From assembly GCA_028714035.1 (NCBI GenBank), contig JAQTNA010000004.1, positions 1 through 64,000 of the forward strand: a stretch of DNA of 64,000 bases. The letters run 5' to 3'. Both the position numbers and the translations under genes were made by a program. Position 1 is the stretch's first letter. Each line of letters starts with the position of its first letter. The notes below the pieces were generated by a model, which was given only the letters and a program-made list of their open reading frames with translations, was not told the origin of the DNA and did not search any database. This document shows, piece after piece, positions 25,957 through 34,987 of the stretch. The stretch is from Rhodocyclaceae bacterium. Lineage in GTDB: Bacteria; Pseudomonadota; Gammaproteobacteria; Burkholderiales; Rhodocyclaceae.

Positions 25957-26877
25957 TCAAGTTCTCTTCCGCAGAGCCAGCAGTTCGCCGACGATGCCCC
26001 GGCGGAACAACAGCACGCAGATGACGAAAATAGCACCCATGATGACCGTGACCAGTGAACCCACCTTGTCCGCCAGTTCGGTTTCCAAGGTAACGATGAC
26101 GGCCGAACCGACCACCGGCCCGAACACCGTGCCCATGCCGCCCAGGATGGTCATGAGCACGACCTCGCCCGACATGTGCCAGTGGGCATCCGTCAGGGCG
26201 GCAAACTGGAACACCAGCATCTTGGTCGCGCCGGCCAGGCCCGCGAGGCCCGCCGAGAGCACGAAGGCCAGCAGCTTGTACCTGGCCACATCGTAGCCGA
26301 GGGAGATGGCGCGTGGCTCGTTTTCCCGGATCGCCTTGAGGATCTGGCCGAAGGGCGAGTGGATGGTGCGATGGATCAGCCAGAAGCCGAACACGGCGAT
26401 GGCCAGCACGAAATAGTAGAGATTGATGTCCTTCTCCAGATCCACGAGGCCGAACAGCGAGCCGCGCGACACGCCCTGGAGGCCGTCCTCGCCGCCGGTG
26501 AAAGGCGCCTGAAGAAAGAAGAAATACATCATCTGCGCCAGGGCCAGGGTGATCATGGCGAAATAGATGCCCTGGCGACGGATGGCCAGGCTGCCGAAGG
26601 CCCAGCCGAGCAGGGCCGAGGCCCCGGCGCCGAGCAGGATTCCCGCCAGCGCCGGCAGTTCCCAGACTTTCAGCGCATGGCCCGCGACGTAGGCCGCCGC
26701 GCCGAAAAAGGCGGCATGACCGAAGGACAGGAGACCCGTGTAGCCGAGCAGCAGGTTGAAGGCGCAGGCGAAGAGCGCGAAGCACAGCACCTTCATCAGC
26801 AGCACGGGATAGACGAAGAAGGGCGCCGCGAGCAGCAGCAGGAAGGCGACGGCGTAGGCGGGCGTGGCGTATTTCAT
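25957..26877 (-). CDS. livM: Branched-chain amino acid-type ABC permease LivM
   Basis: A 306-residue inner-membrane permease with 8-10 helices. The family core is clear: NLLLGYTGLLSFGHAAFFGAAAY, the EAA-like cytoplasmic loop IRENEPRAISLGYDVARYKLLAF, and GGMGTVFGPVVGS. The start at 26877 overlaps the end of livH by four bases; the longer open frame upstream is a shadow of livH. It pairs with LivH to form the membrane channel driven by LivG and LivF. Confidence 0.92.
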   Translation of the reverse strand: MKYATPAYAVAFLLLLAAPFFVYPVLLMKVLCFALFACAFNLLLGYTGLLSFGHAAFFGAAAYVAGHALKVWELPALAGILLGAGASALLGWAFGSLAIRRQGIYFAMITLALAQMMYFFFLQAPFTGGEDGLQGVSRGSLFGLVDLEKDINLYYFVLAIAVFGFWLIHRTIHSPFGQILKAIRENEPRAISLGYDVARYKLLAFVLSAGLAGLAGATKMLVFQFAALTDAHWHMSGEVVLMTILGGMGTVFGPVVGSAVIVTLETELADKVGSLVTVIMGAIFVICVLLFRRGIVGELLALRKRT

Positions 26878-27761
26878 TTCTCTTTCCCGAACAGGCCGGC
26901 GGGCCGCACCATGAGCACCAGGGCCATGACGATGAAGACGACGGTGGCCGAGGCTTCCGGGTAGAAGACCTTGGTCAGGCCCTCGATCACGCCCAGGCCC
27001 AGGCCGGTCAGGATGGAGCCGAGAATGGAGCCCATGCCGCCGATCACGACCACCGCGAAGACGCTGATGATCAGGTTGGAGCCCATGAGCGGGTTGACCT
27101 GAAGGGCGGGCGCCGCGAGCACGCCCGCCAGGGCCGCCAGCGCCACGCCGAAGCCATAGGTCAGCATCACCATCACCGGCACGTTGATGCCGAAGGCCTG
27201 GGTCAGTTTCGGGTTCTCGGTGGCGGCGCGCAGATACGAGCCCAGCCGCGTCTTCTCGATGGCGAACCAGGTGGCGGCGCACACCGTGAGCGAAGCGACG
27301 ATGACCCAGGCGCGGTACTTGGGCAGGAACATGAAGCCCAGGTTCAGCGCGCCGGAAAGCTCGTCCGGAATGGCGTAGGGCTGGCCGGAGACGCCGAACT
27401 GGTCGCGGAACAGGCCCTCGATGATCAGCGCCAGGCCGAAGGTCAGCAGCAGCCCGTACAGGTGGTCCAGCTTGTACAGCCATTGCAGCATGGTGCGCTC
27501 GATGACGATGCCGAAGGCGCCGACCACCAGCGGCACCAGGAGCAGGGACTGCCAGTAGCCGATGTTCCAGTACTGGAGCCCGAACCAGGCGAGAAAGGCG
27601 CCCGCCATGTAGAGGGCGCCGTGGGCGAAGTTGATGATGTTCAGCATGCCGAAGATCACCGCCAGGCCCAGACTCAGCATGGCGTAGAAGGAGCCGTTCA
27701 CCAGCCCCAGCATCAATTGCCCCATGAGGGCCGGCAGGGGAACACCAAAGATTTCAACCAT
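26874..27761 (-). CDS. livH: Branched-chain amino acid-type ABC permease LivH
   Basis: A 295-residue inner-membrane permease. Marks: MLNIINFAHGALYMAGAF near the N-terminus, the cytoplasmic loop ATENPKLTQAFGINV that contacts the ATPase, and GGMGSILGSILTG. ATG 27761 follows GGAAAG by six bases; an upstream TTG at 27767 is a less likely start. It comes after the binding-protein gene, separated by a GC palindrome (27783-27800) that may lower expression of the permeases relative to the binding protein. Confidence 0.92.
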   Translation of the reverse strand: MVEIFGVPLPALMGQLMLGLVNGSFYAMLSLGLAVIFGMLNIINFAHGALYMAGAFLAWFGLQYWNIGYWQSLLLVPLVVGAFGIVIERTMLQWLYKLDHLYGLLLTFGLALIIEGLFRDQFGVSGQPYAIPDELSGALNLGFMFLPKYRAWVIVASLTVCAATWFAIEKTRLGSYLRAATENPKLTQAFGINVPVMVMLTYGFGVALAALAGVLAAPALQVNPLMGSNLIISVFAVVVIGGMGSILGSILTGLGLGVIEGLTKVFYPEASATVVFIVMALVLMVRPAGLFGKEK

Positions 27762-27782
27762 GGCCAACTTTCCGTTTGGTGG

Positions 27783-27800
27783 GGCCGGCTTCAGCCGGCC
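27783..27800. repeat. Dispersed palindrome, family R3 (copy 1)
   Basis: GGCCGGCT-tc-AGCCGGCC, perfect arms with a two-base loop, between the binding-protein gene and livH. Another complete copy lies at 61781-61798 and a half copy at 55648-55662. As RNA it would form a very stable stem inside the operon. Confidence 0.75.
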
Positions 27801-27809
27801 CTGGCTGCA

Positions 27810-29027
27810 TCAATGCTTGGTGACCAGCGAACACTTGGACGCGGAGAGCGGCTGGAAGGCCTCGGCCGCGGGGATCGTCTGGCGCACGTTGTAGTAGTCC
27901 CAGGGATACTTCTGCTCGTCCGGCTTCTTCACCTGCATCAGGTACATGTCATGCACCATGCGGCCGTCGTCGCGGATAGTGCCTTTCTTGGCGAAGAAAT
28001 CGTTGATCGGCGTCGTCTTCATCCAGGCCATGACCTTCTGCGTGTTGTCCGTGCCCGTCGCCTTGACCGCCCGCAGGTAATGCATGACGGAGGAATACTG
28101 CCCGGCCTGGACCATGGTCGGCATCTTCTTGGCGCGCAACATGAAGCGCTTGGACCAGGCGCGGGTCTCGTCGTTGGCGTCCCAGTAGAAAGCCTCGGTC
28201 AGGTACATGCCCTGGGTTGCCTTCAGCCCCAGGCTGTGGATGTCCGTGATGAACATCAGGAGACCCGCCAGGGACTGCTTGGGGGTGACGCCGAACTCGG
28301 CGGCCTGCTTGATGGAACCGGTGGTGTCGGTGCCGGCGTTCGCCAGGCCGATCACCTGGGCGCCGGAAGCCTGGGCCTTGAGCAGGTAGGACGAGAAATC
28401 CGTGCCGGGGAAGGGATGACGCACCGAGCCCAGGACCTTGCCGCCGTTGGCCACCACCACGTCGGAGGCGTCCTTCTCCAGGGACTGTCCGAAGGCGTAA
28501 TCGGCGGTGAGGAAGAACCAGCTCTTGCCGCCCTGCTTCACCACCGCCTTGGCGGTGCCGTTGGCCACGGCATAGGTGTCGTAGGTCCAGTGCACCGTGA
28601 CGTCGTTGCAGTCCTCGTTGGTGATGCGGGTAGACGCGGCGCCGGACACCAGGGCGATCTTGTTCTTTTCCTTGGCTACCTTCATCACGGCCAGGGCCGT
28701 CGAGGTGGTGACCAGTTCGGAAACCACGTCCACCTTGTCGCGATCGAACCATTCCCGCGCCTTGTTCGAGGCGATATCGCCCTTGTTCTGGTGGTCGGCG
28801 GACACGATCTCGATGGCGAAGGACGGTTTTTCCTTGGCCTTGAAATCCTCCACGGCCATCTTCGTGGCTTCCAGGGCGCCGGGCCCGGCCAGGTCGGAAT
28901 AGGCGCCGGACATGTCGGTGAGCACGCCGATCTTGACCACGTTGTCGGAAATCTGCGCCTGGGCGCCCCCGGCCGCGAGTCCGAAAGCCGCCATGAGCGC
29001 GGTAGTGATGAGTGTAGGTTTTTTCAT
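27810..29027 (-). CDS. Periplasmic substrate-binding protein of the Liv-type transporter
   Basis: A 405-residue periplasmic protein of the Peripla_BP_6 family. The start at 29027 gives a normal signal peptide (ALMAAFGLAAGGAQA). The mature protein opens with NVVKIGVLTDMSGAYSDLAGPG, and has GAASTRITNEDCN, DYAFGQSLEKDA and HPFPGTDFSSYLLKAQASGAQV, the usual two-lobe pattern. Family members bind branched-chain amino acids, amides, urea or aromatic acids; the substrate cannot be named. It lies between the ATPase and permease genes. Confidence 0.92.
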   Translation of the reverse strand: MKKPTLITTALMAAFGLAAGGAQAQISDNVVKIGVLTDMSGAYSDLAGPGALEATKMAVEDFKAKEKPSFAIEIVSADHQNKGDIASNKAREWFDRDKVDVVSELVTTSTALAVMKVAKEKNKIALVSGAASTRITNEDCNDVTVHWTYDTYAVANGTAKAVVKQGGKSWFFLTADYAFGQSLEKDASDVVVANGGKVLGSVRHPFPGTDFSSYLLKAQASGAQVIGLANAGTDTTGSIKQAAEFGVTPKQSLAGLLMFITDIHSLGLKATQGMYLTEAFYWDANDETRAWSKRFMLRAKKMPTMVQAGQYSSVMHYLRAVKATGTDNTQKVMAWMKTTPINDFFAKKGTIRDDGRMVHDMYLMQVKKPDEQKYPWDYYNVRQTIPAAEAFQPLSASKCSLVTKH

Positions 29028-29049
29028 GTGTCTCCTCCTGTGGGGTGGG

Positions 29050-29763
29050 TCAAACGCCCAGGAATTCCTGGAGGAATTCCCGTCTTTCCGCCAGCTCATG
29101 CTGGGCGATCTCGGCCACGACCTGGCCGTGTTCGATGACATACATGCGGTCGGAGAGCGGCGCCGCGAAGCGGAAGTTCTGCTCGACCAGCACGATGGTG
29201 AAGCCCTTCTCCTTCAGGTGCCGGATGATCTCGCCCAGGCGCTGCACGATCACCGGCGCCAGGCCCTCGGAAATCTCGTCCAGCAGCAGCAGGTGGGCGC
29301 CGGTGCGCAGGATGCGCGCCATGGCCAGCATCTGCTGTTCGCCGCCGGAGAGCCGCGTGCCCTGGCTGTGGCGCCGCTCCTTGAGGTTGGGAAACATGGC
29401 ATAGATCTCGTCCACGCCCATGCCGTTTGCGCCCACCTGGGGCGGCAGGAGCAGGTTCTCCTCGCAGGTCAGGCTGGAATAGATGCCCCGCTCTTCCGGG
29501 CAGTAGCCGACGCCGAGCCGGGCGATGCGGTGCGGCGCCAGACCTATGGTCTCGCGGCCGTTCAGCATCACGGAGCCGCTGCGGCGGCCGGTGAGGCCCA
29601 GGATGGCGCGCAGGGTGCTGGTGCGCCCGGCGCCGTTCCTGCCCAGGAGCGACACGCACTCGCCCCGGTTCACCACGAGGTTCATGCCGTGCAGGATGTG
29701 CGATTCGCCATAGAAGGCATGCAGATCCGCGATGCGCAGACTTTCGACGGGAGCGGTCGCCAT
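29050..29763 (-). CDS. livF: Liv-type ABC transporter ATPase LivF
   Basis: A 237-residue cytosolic ATPase of the LivF group. Signature RLSGGEQQMLAMARIL, Walker B LLLLDEISEGLAP and H-loop VEQN are normal. The Walker A reads GRNGAGRTS (41-49): the lysine that binds the ATP phosphates is arginine (Arg47, codon CGC). The LivG partner keeps GPNGAGKTT. The heterodimer may thus work with one weakened ATP site, or this variant is usual in the subgroup. The gene starts with a one-base overlap (TGATG) with livG and is followed by the binding-protein gene 22 bases on. Confidence 0.9.
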   Translation of the reverse strand: MATAPVESLRIADLHAFYGESHILHGMNLVVNRGECVSLLGRNGAGRTSTLRAILGLTGRRSGSVMLNGRETIGLAPHRIARLGVGYCPEERGIYSSLTCEENLLLPPQVGANGMGVDEIYAMFPNLKERRHSQGTRLSGGEQQMLAMARILRTGAHLLLLDEISEGLAPVIVQRLGEIIRHLKEKGFTIVLVEQNFRFAAPLSDRMYVIEHGQVVAEIAQHELAERREFLQEFLGV

Positions 29764-30539
29764 CAGTGCGCCCCCGCCAGTTCGGCCGACTCGGTGCCCA
29801 TGTAGGCCTCGATCACCAGGGGGTTGGCGGAGACTTCCTCGTAGTCGCCTTCGGCCAGCACCGCGCCGCGCGCCAGCACGGTGATGCGATCCGAGATGCC
29901 CGCCACCACCTTCATGTTGTGCTCGACCATCAGGATGGTGCGGTTGGCGGAGACCTGCTTGATGAGCTGCATGACCCGGTCCACGTCCTCGTGGCCCATG
30001 CCCTGGGTCGGCTCATCCAGCAGCATCAATTCCGGCTCCAGCGCCAGGGTGGTCGCGATCTCCAGGGCGCGCTTGCTGCCGTAGGGCAACTCGATGGTGA
30101 GGGCGTTTGCGGCCGCCTCCAGGCCGACCTGGGCGAGCAGTTCCCGTGCCCGCTCGTTCAGCACGTCCAGCGTGCGGCCGGAGCGCCAGAAGTGAAAGGA
30201 GGTGCCGAGCTGCCGTTGCAGGGCGATGCGCACATTCTCCAGCACCGTCAGATGCGGGAAGACCGCCGAGATCTGGAAGGAGCGCACCACGCCGCGGCGC
30301 GCGATCTGCGCCGGCTTGTCCGCCGTGATGTCGTGGCCGTTAAAACGGATCGTGCCGCGCGTCGGTTCGAGAAACTTGGTCAGGAGGTTGAAGCAGGTCG
30401 TCTTGCCGGCGCCGTTGGGGCCGATCAGCGCATGGATATGGCCGCGGGCGACCTTGAGGCTCACGCCATTGACCGCGACGAAGCCCTTGAACTCCTTCAC
30501 GAGCCCGTCGGTTTCGAGGATGTAATCAGGAGATGCCAT
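29763..30539 (-). CDS. livG: Liv-type ABC transporter ATPase LivG
   Basis: A 258-residue cytosolic ATPase. Walker [10 protein letters not shown], the LivG-type insert LGTSFHFWRSGRTLDVLNERA, a signature shifted to LPYGSKRALEIATTLALEP, Walker B LLLDEPTQGM and the H-loop MVEHNM are all present. The signature has YGSKR in place of LSGGQ, which is common in LivG. It heads the operon livG-livF-binding protein-livH-livM-uspA. No strong promoter was found in the 150 bases upstream; a TATAGT at about 30608 is a possible -10. Confidence 0.92.
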   Translation of the reverse strand: MASPDYILETDGLVKEFKGFVAVNGVSLKVARGHIHALIGPNGAGKTTCFNLLTKFLEPTRGTIRFNGHDITADKPAQIARRGVVRSFQISAVFPHLTVLENVRIALQRQLGTSFHFWRSGRTLDVLNERARELLAQVGLEAAANALTIELPYGSKRALEIATTLALEPELMLLDEPTQGMGHEDVDRVMQLIKQVSANRTILMVEHNMKVVAGISDRITVLARGAVLAEGDYEEVSANPLVIEAYMGTESAELAGAH

Positions 30540-30691
30540 GCACAGCGGTTTCCAGGTTCAAGTCACTCGATGCCCGACGACGCCTTCCTCGGCGTCACGG
30601 CACACACTATAGAATGTTGCCGATCAAGTCCATTGCGACGATGATAAAGAATACCTGTTTGGGCGTGTAGACGCGAGCCATGGGCGCATTG

Positions 30692-31849
30692 TCAGAGGGT
30701 GTGGCTGCGGTCGCCACGGATGAAGCCGACCAGAGGCTCCTCGATACCCCGCCCCAGGACCATGACCTTGAACAACTCCCCCATCTCGGAAGGGCTGATG
30801 AGCTTCTGCGCGCCGGAGGCCAGGCGCAGATAGTCGGCCCCGGCCGTGCCCTCCGCCGGCGTGTGGTGCTCCAGAACCTGGGTCAGGCCGCAGTTGAGCA
30901 AAAACTGGCCCTGACCCGCATAGCCCAGGAGTTCCAGGCCCGCGTTCACGCCCGCCTCCACCACGGCGGTGAAATCCACGTGGGCCGTGATGTCCGTGAG
31001 GCCCGGCCGGTGAAAGGGCTCACCGTGGGCATGGTGGCGGTAATGGCACATGAGGGTGCCCTGGTTCCTCTGGGGATGGTAGAACTCCCGCTGCGGGAAG
31101 CCGTAATCCACCAGGATCAGGGCACCCGATTGCAGAATTTGCGCCCATTCCCTGATCCAGGCCGGGGCGGCCAGGGCAATTTCCGAGAGATAGGGCGCCG
31201 CCACCGGCACGCTTTGGGCGGCCGCCAGCAGGGCGCCCGTCGCCGGATGGTCCTGCCAGGTGAAGGCAGCATCCGCATCCAGCGCCACGCCCCGCTCGAA
31301 GATACCCCCATCCACCCAATGCACGAGGTGCACCGGCATGGCATCGAGCACCTCGTTCGCCACCACCACGCCGCTGAAGGCTTCGGGCAACCGGTCCAGC
31401 CAGGACACCCGTGGCAGGAGGTGGGGCGCGCGCGCCTCCAGGGTGGCACGCTGGCGCGCCCGCAATTCGCCGGAGAGTTCCAGGATGCGGTAACGCTCGG
31501 GCAGGCTACCCATCGCCTCCAGTGCCAGCAGCAGATCGGCGGCCAGCGCCCCGGTGCCGGCCCCGGGCTCCAGGATGTCCGGGGCGCTTGCCGCCATGAC
31601 CTGGGCCACCTGCACGGCCAGGGTGCGTCCGAAGAGCGGCGAAATTTCCGGCGCCGTGACGAAGTCGCCCGCCGAGCCGAATTTCTGCGCCCCGCCGCTG
31701 TAGTACCCCAGGCCGGGAGCGTAGAGCGCCAGTTCCATGAAGCGGGCGAAGGAAATCCAGCCGCCCTGGGTGCGGATTTCATCGCCCAGGAGGGCACAGA
31801 GGGCTTCGCTGTGGGCCAGGGCTTCGGGGGAGGGGATGGGCAGGGACAT
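30692..31849 (-). CDS. MidA-type class I SAM-dependent methyltransferase
   Basis: A 385-residue protein of the COG1565/MidA (NDUFAF7) family. It has the family N-terminus ISFARFMELALYAPGLGYYSGGAQKFG-like pattern, GDFVTAPEISPLFG, the SAM motif EPGAGTGALAADLL, and VVANEVLDAMPV. The mitochondrial member methylates an arginine of a complex I subunit; bacterial roles are less clear. The start at 31849 gives the usual length. It is divergent from the SDR gene, with 81 bases between, a neighbourhood often seen in betaproteobacteria. Confidence 0.9.
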   Translation of the reverse strand: MSLPIPSPEALAHSEALCALLGDEIRTQGGWISFARFMELALYAPGLGYYSGGAQKFGSAGDFVTAPEISPLFGRTLAVQVAQVMAASAPDILEPGAGTGALAADLLLALEAMGSLPERYRILELSGELRARQRATLEARAPHLLPRVSWLDRLPEAFSGVVVANEVLDAMPVHLVHWVDGGIFERGVALDADAAFTWQDHPATGALLAAAQSVPVAAPYLSEIALAAPAWIREWAQILQSGALILVDYGFPQREFYHPQRNQGTLMCHYRHHAHGEPFHRPGLTDITAHVDFTAVVEAGVNAGLELLGYAGQGQFLLNCGLTQVLEHHTPAEGTAGADYLRLASGAQKLISPSEMGELFKVMVLGRGIEEPLVGFIRGDRSHTL

Positions 31850-31930
31850 GACGATGCGTGCGCAGCAGGCAAGACGACGGATGATCCGCGAATCCGCTAA
31901 AATTCGCAAACTTTGGAAAGGGTTGGCAGG

Positions 31931-32680
31931 ATGAAACTGGACTTGTCGGGCAAGGTGGTACTGATCACGGGGGCGGCGCGGCGCGTCGGCGCCGAGACGG
32001 CGTGCACCCTGCATCGGGCAGGGGCCAGCGTCATCGTGCATTACCGCAGCGCGACCGACGAGGCGAGCGCCATGGTGCAGGCCTTCGAGGCGGAGCGCCC
32101 CGGCTCGGCCCTGGCCCTCCAGGCCGACCTGCTGGTGACTTCCGACCTGGCGCCCCTGGTGCAGAAGGCCGTGGCCCGATTCGGCGGCCTGGATGCCCTG
32201 GTGAACAACGCCTCCAGTTTCCATGCCACGCCCCTGGGGCAGATAGGCGAGTCGGACTGGGACGACCTCATGGGCAGCAATCTGAAGGCCCCCCTGTTCC
32301 TGACCCAGGCCGCGGCGCCCTACCTGAAAAGCCGCCATGGGGCGGTGGTGAACATCATAGACATCCACGCCGAGCGCCCGCTCAAGGACTATCCGCTGTA
32401 TTGCGCCGCCAAGGCGGGGCTCTTGGGCCTGACCCGTGCCCTGGCCCTGGAACTGGCCCCGGAAGTCAGGGTGAACGGCATCTCCCCCGGCGCCATCCTC
32501 TGGCCCGAGGACGATTCCTTTTCCCCGGAGGAAAGGCAGCGGGTACTCTCCCGTACCCCCCTGGGCCGGGAAGGCACGCCGACGGACATCGCCCGCACCG
32601 TGCTCTTCCTTCTCGCCGGCGCCCCCTATGTCACCGGCCAGGTGCTGGCGGTGGACGGCGGACGGCAATTCCACTTGTAG
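31931..32680 (+). CDS. Short-chain dehydrogenase, pteridine reductase (FolM/PTR1)-like
   Basis: A 249-residue NADPH-type SDR. The nucleotide loop is TGAARRVG, with arginines in place of the usual glycines, which is a mark of pteridine reductases. NNASS replaces the NNAG motif, and the catalytic set is D in [12 protein letters not shown] in [10 protein letters not shown] and the following K. The Ser of the triad is replaced by Asp, also as in PTR1/FolM. It would reduce dihydropterins for folate or pterin cofactors. The ATG at 31931 is preferred to TTG 31913. A TAAAAT at 31898-31903 may be its -10 box. Confidence 0.85.
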   Translation: MKLDLSGKVVLITGAARRVGAETACTLHRAGASVIVHYRSATDEASAMVQAFEAERPGSALALQADLLVTSDLAPLVQKAVARFGGLDALVNNASSFHATPLGQIGESDWDDLMGSNLKAPLFLTQAAAPYLKSRHGAVVNIIDIHAERPLKDYPLYCAAKAGLLGLTRALALELAPEVRVNGISPGAILWPEDDSFSPEERQRVLSRTPLGREGTPTDIARTVLFLLAGAPYVTGQVLAVDGGRQFHL

Positions 32681-32685
32681 GTCGG

Positions 32686-32758
32686 GCTACAGGATGTGGT
32701 GAGCGCAATGAACCGCATCTGGCGGCTGTGGTGCGGTTCGTTCCTCACCGCACCCTAC
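32686..32758. repeat. Dispersed inverted-repeat element, family R2 (copy 1)
   Basis: Left arm GGTGAGCGCAATGAACCGCA (32698-32717) and right arm TGCGGTTCGTTCCTCACC (32732-32749) are nearly complementary. A closely related element lies at 63511-63590. It sits between the SDR and ttcA genes. Confidence 0.75.
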
Positions 32759-32835
32759 GATGCACTCAGTCTTGGATAACTTACATGGTCGGGATGCCGC
32801 CTTTGGCCTCCCCGACCTACAGAAAAGGGATTTTC

Positions 32836-33753
32836 ATGAACACCCCCCAGGCGGCCCCCAGCCGCAAACAGGCCGACAAGGCCGCATTCGAGGCCAACAA
32901 GCTGGCCAAGCGCCTGCGGCGCCAGGTCGGCGAAGCCATCGTGGATTTCAACATGATCGGGGAAGGCGACCGGGTCATGGTCTGCCTCTCCGGCGGCAAG
33001 GACAGCCACGCCCTGCTGGACATCCTGCTGCACCTGAAGAATATCGCGCCGGTGAATTTTGAAGTGCTGGCGGTGAACCTGGACCAGAAGCAGCCCGGTT
33101 TTCCCGCCGAGGTCCTGCCGGCCTACCTGAAGGGCCTGGGCATCCCCTTCCACATCGAGGAGCAGGACACCTATTCCATCGTCAAGCGCCTGGTGCCCGA
33201 GGGCAAGACCACCTGCTCCCTCTGCTCGCGCCTGCGCCGGGGCGTGCTCTACCGGGTGGCCAAGGAACTGGGGGCCACGCGCATCGCCCTGGGTCACCAC
33301 AAGGACGACATCGTGCAAACCCTGTTCCTCAACATGTTCTACGGCGGCAAGATGAAGGCCATGGCGCCCAAGCTGGTGAGCGACGACGGCCAGAACGTGG
33401 TGATCCGGCCCCTGGCCTACTGCCGGGAGAAGGACATCGCGGCCTACGCCGAGCAACGCCAGTTCCCCATCATCCCGTGCAATCTGTGCGGCTCCCAGGA
33501 GAATCTGAAGCGCCAGGAAATGAAGGAATTGCTGCTGTCCTGGGACAAGCGCTTCCCCGGCCGGGTGGAGAATGTCTTCAACAGCATGGGCCGGCTGGTC
33601 CCTTCGCATCTGGCGGACCACAACTTCTTCGACTTCAAGAGCATCGCTGCGACCGGCCTGCCCGATCCGGACGGCGACATCGCCTTCGATACGGAGCCCC
33701 TGCCGGAAGTCCCGGAGGTCGTGAGCCTGCTGCCCATGGCCCGGCCCGGTTAG
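32836..33753 (+). CDS. ttcA: tRNA 2-thiocytidine synthetase TtcA
   Basis: A 305-residue cytosolic enzyme that thiolates cytidine 32 of tRNA. The PP-loop SGGKDS activates the base with ATP. The two CxxC pairs that hold the 4Fe-4S cluster, CSLC near residue 130 and CNLC near 217, are intact, as are GHHKDDI and the [11 protein letters not shown]-terminal motif. Length is normal. The ATG at 32836 has AAAAGGGA upstream. It stands alone, downstream of the R2 repeat. Confidence 0.95.
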   Translation: MNTPQAAPSRKQADKAAFEANKLAKRLRRQVGEAIVDFNMIGEGDRVMVCLSGGKDSHALLDILLHLKNIAPVNFEVLAVNLDQKQPGFPAEVLPAYLKGLGIPFHIEEQDTYSIVKRLVPEGKTTCSLCSRLRRGVLYRVAKELGATRIALGHHKDDIVQTLFLNMFYGGKMKAMAPKLVSDDGQNVVIRPLAYCREKDIAAYAEQRQFPIIPCNLCGSQENLKRQEMKELLLSWDKRFPGRVENVFNSMGRLVPSHLADHNFFDFKSIAATGLPDPDGDIAFDTEPLPEVPEVVSLLPMARPG

Positions 33754-33920
33754 GGCATACAGGCTGGATTGTGAACAACTTGCGCCCTCCCGCCGCGCGA
33801 GGTGTGGTGCCAGTATGATGCGGGCCGTCCCTCTCGGGCTTGCCCGCCGCACCGGGTTTTCCTGGTACTAGTCCTTTCGGCGGATTGATTTCCATGACCG
33901 ATATGGCATATTGGCGAGGT

Positions 33921-33941
33921 GTGCGCAGAATTTCTGTGCAC
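33921..33941. other. 21-base imperfect palindrome before the FHA gene
   Basis: GTGCGCAGAA-T-TTCTGTGCAC, one mismatch. It lies 39 bases upstream of the ATG at 33980, next to a smaller perfect palindrome ATATGGCATAT (33901-33911). A regulator site is plausible. Confidence 0.4.
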
Positions 33942-33979
33942 CGGTTGAGGAGCCCATTGCCCCAAGTGCAGCGAAGCAT

Positions 33980-34876
33980 ATGAACCGACACACCCATACC
34001 CCCCCTCTTCCCTGCGTCCTCCACGCCGTCATAGGCCAGGAAGGCAAGCCCCATGACGAGCCGGGGAACGGGGAAATGAGGCACCAGATCGAAAGGGCGC
34101 TTAAGCGCGCCACCTTCGTGATCGAGGGATATCAGGGGCAACTGGTGCGCCATCAAGGTGGCGAGATGCTGGCCCTTTTCCCTGAGGTGGAAGACGCCAT
34201 CATCTCCAGTTGCGAGATGGTGAGCCGGATCGCCCAGCTGCCGCCGGTTCTCGGCACGCGCCTTTCTCTGAGGGTGGGATTGCAGTGCGGCGAAGCGGAA
34301 ATCAGCGGCGACACCCTCATCGGGGAGGCGGTCGCCATTGCCTCGGGCCTGCTGGGGCAAGCCGCACCGGGCCAGATACTCGCCGGCCATCGTACCCTGA
34401 GCGCCTTGCAACCGGGTCTGCGCCACGTGCTGCGGCCCATCGTCCTGCGCCCGGACCAGGGTGCCGCCCACGACTCGGCCGTCCTGGAGGTGATCTGCCA
34501 GGGTGTCGCGGGTGGCCGCATCATCCCTTCCGCGCCCCTGGAGCCGGAACCGCAATTGCGCCTGACAAACGACAGGCACGAGTTTCTGCTGGATGCCTCT
34601 TCCCGGGGTTTGAGCCTGGGCCGGGATCCGGAGTGCGACGTACTCATCCACGACCCCCGCGCCTCCCGGCGCCATGCCTGGATCGGACACCGGAAACATG
34701 GTTTCATCCTGGCCGACAGCAGCACCAACGGCACCTTCGTCACCTTCGCGGACGGCTCCGAACACATGGTAAAGCACGCCGAGCTCCCTCTCTCTGGCAA
34801 TGGCAACATCGCCTTCGGCGAGGATTTCGACGAAGGCCCCCGGGATGTCTTCCAGTTCGAAATCCATGAAAAATAG
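33980..34876 (+). CDS. FHA-domain protein with a degenerate nucleotide-cyclase-like domain
   Basis: A 298-residue cytosolic protein. Residues 30-150 look like a class III cyclase domain (HQGGEMLALFPEVEDAI, LSLRVGLQCGEAEISGDTLIGEAVAIASGL, APGQILAG) in which both metal-binding aspartates are missing, so catalysis is not expected. Residues 193-275 are an FHA phosphothreonine-binding domain with LGRDPECDVLIHDPRASRRHAWI and SSTNGTFV, including the conserved Arg, Ser and Asn. It likely senses a phosphorylated partner. A 29-codon frame (33894-33983) overlaps its ATG as ATGA and could be a coupled leader; the start is otherwise poorly marked. Confidence 0.8.
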   Translation: MNRHTHTPPLPCVLHAVIGQEGKPHDEPGNGEMRHQIERALKRATFVIEGYQGQLVRHQGGEMLALFPEVEDAIISSCEMVSRIAQLPPVLGTRLSLRVGLQCGEAEISGDTLIGEAVAIASGLLGQAAPGQILAGHRTLSALQPGLRHVLRPIVLRPDQGAAHDSAVLEVICQGVAGGRIIPSAPLEPEPQLRLTNDRHEFLLDASSRGLSLGRDPECDVLIHDPRASRRHAWIGHRKHGFILADSSTNGTFVTFADGSEHMVKHAELPLSGNGNIAFGEDFDEGPRDVFQFEIHEK

Positions 34877-34987
34877 AATTGATTTCGGGTGTCCTCCCGG
34901 CCCGGATAGCCTACCTGGCAGGGGTTTTGATGCTATTCTTTCGCCGCATCGCTTGTGCAAGTACCAAACCTAGATAGGAGATCGTCC

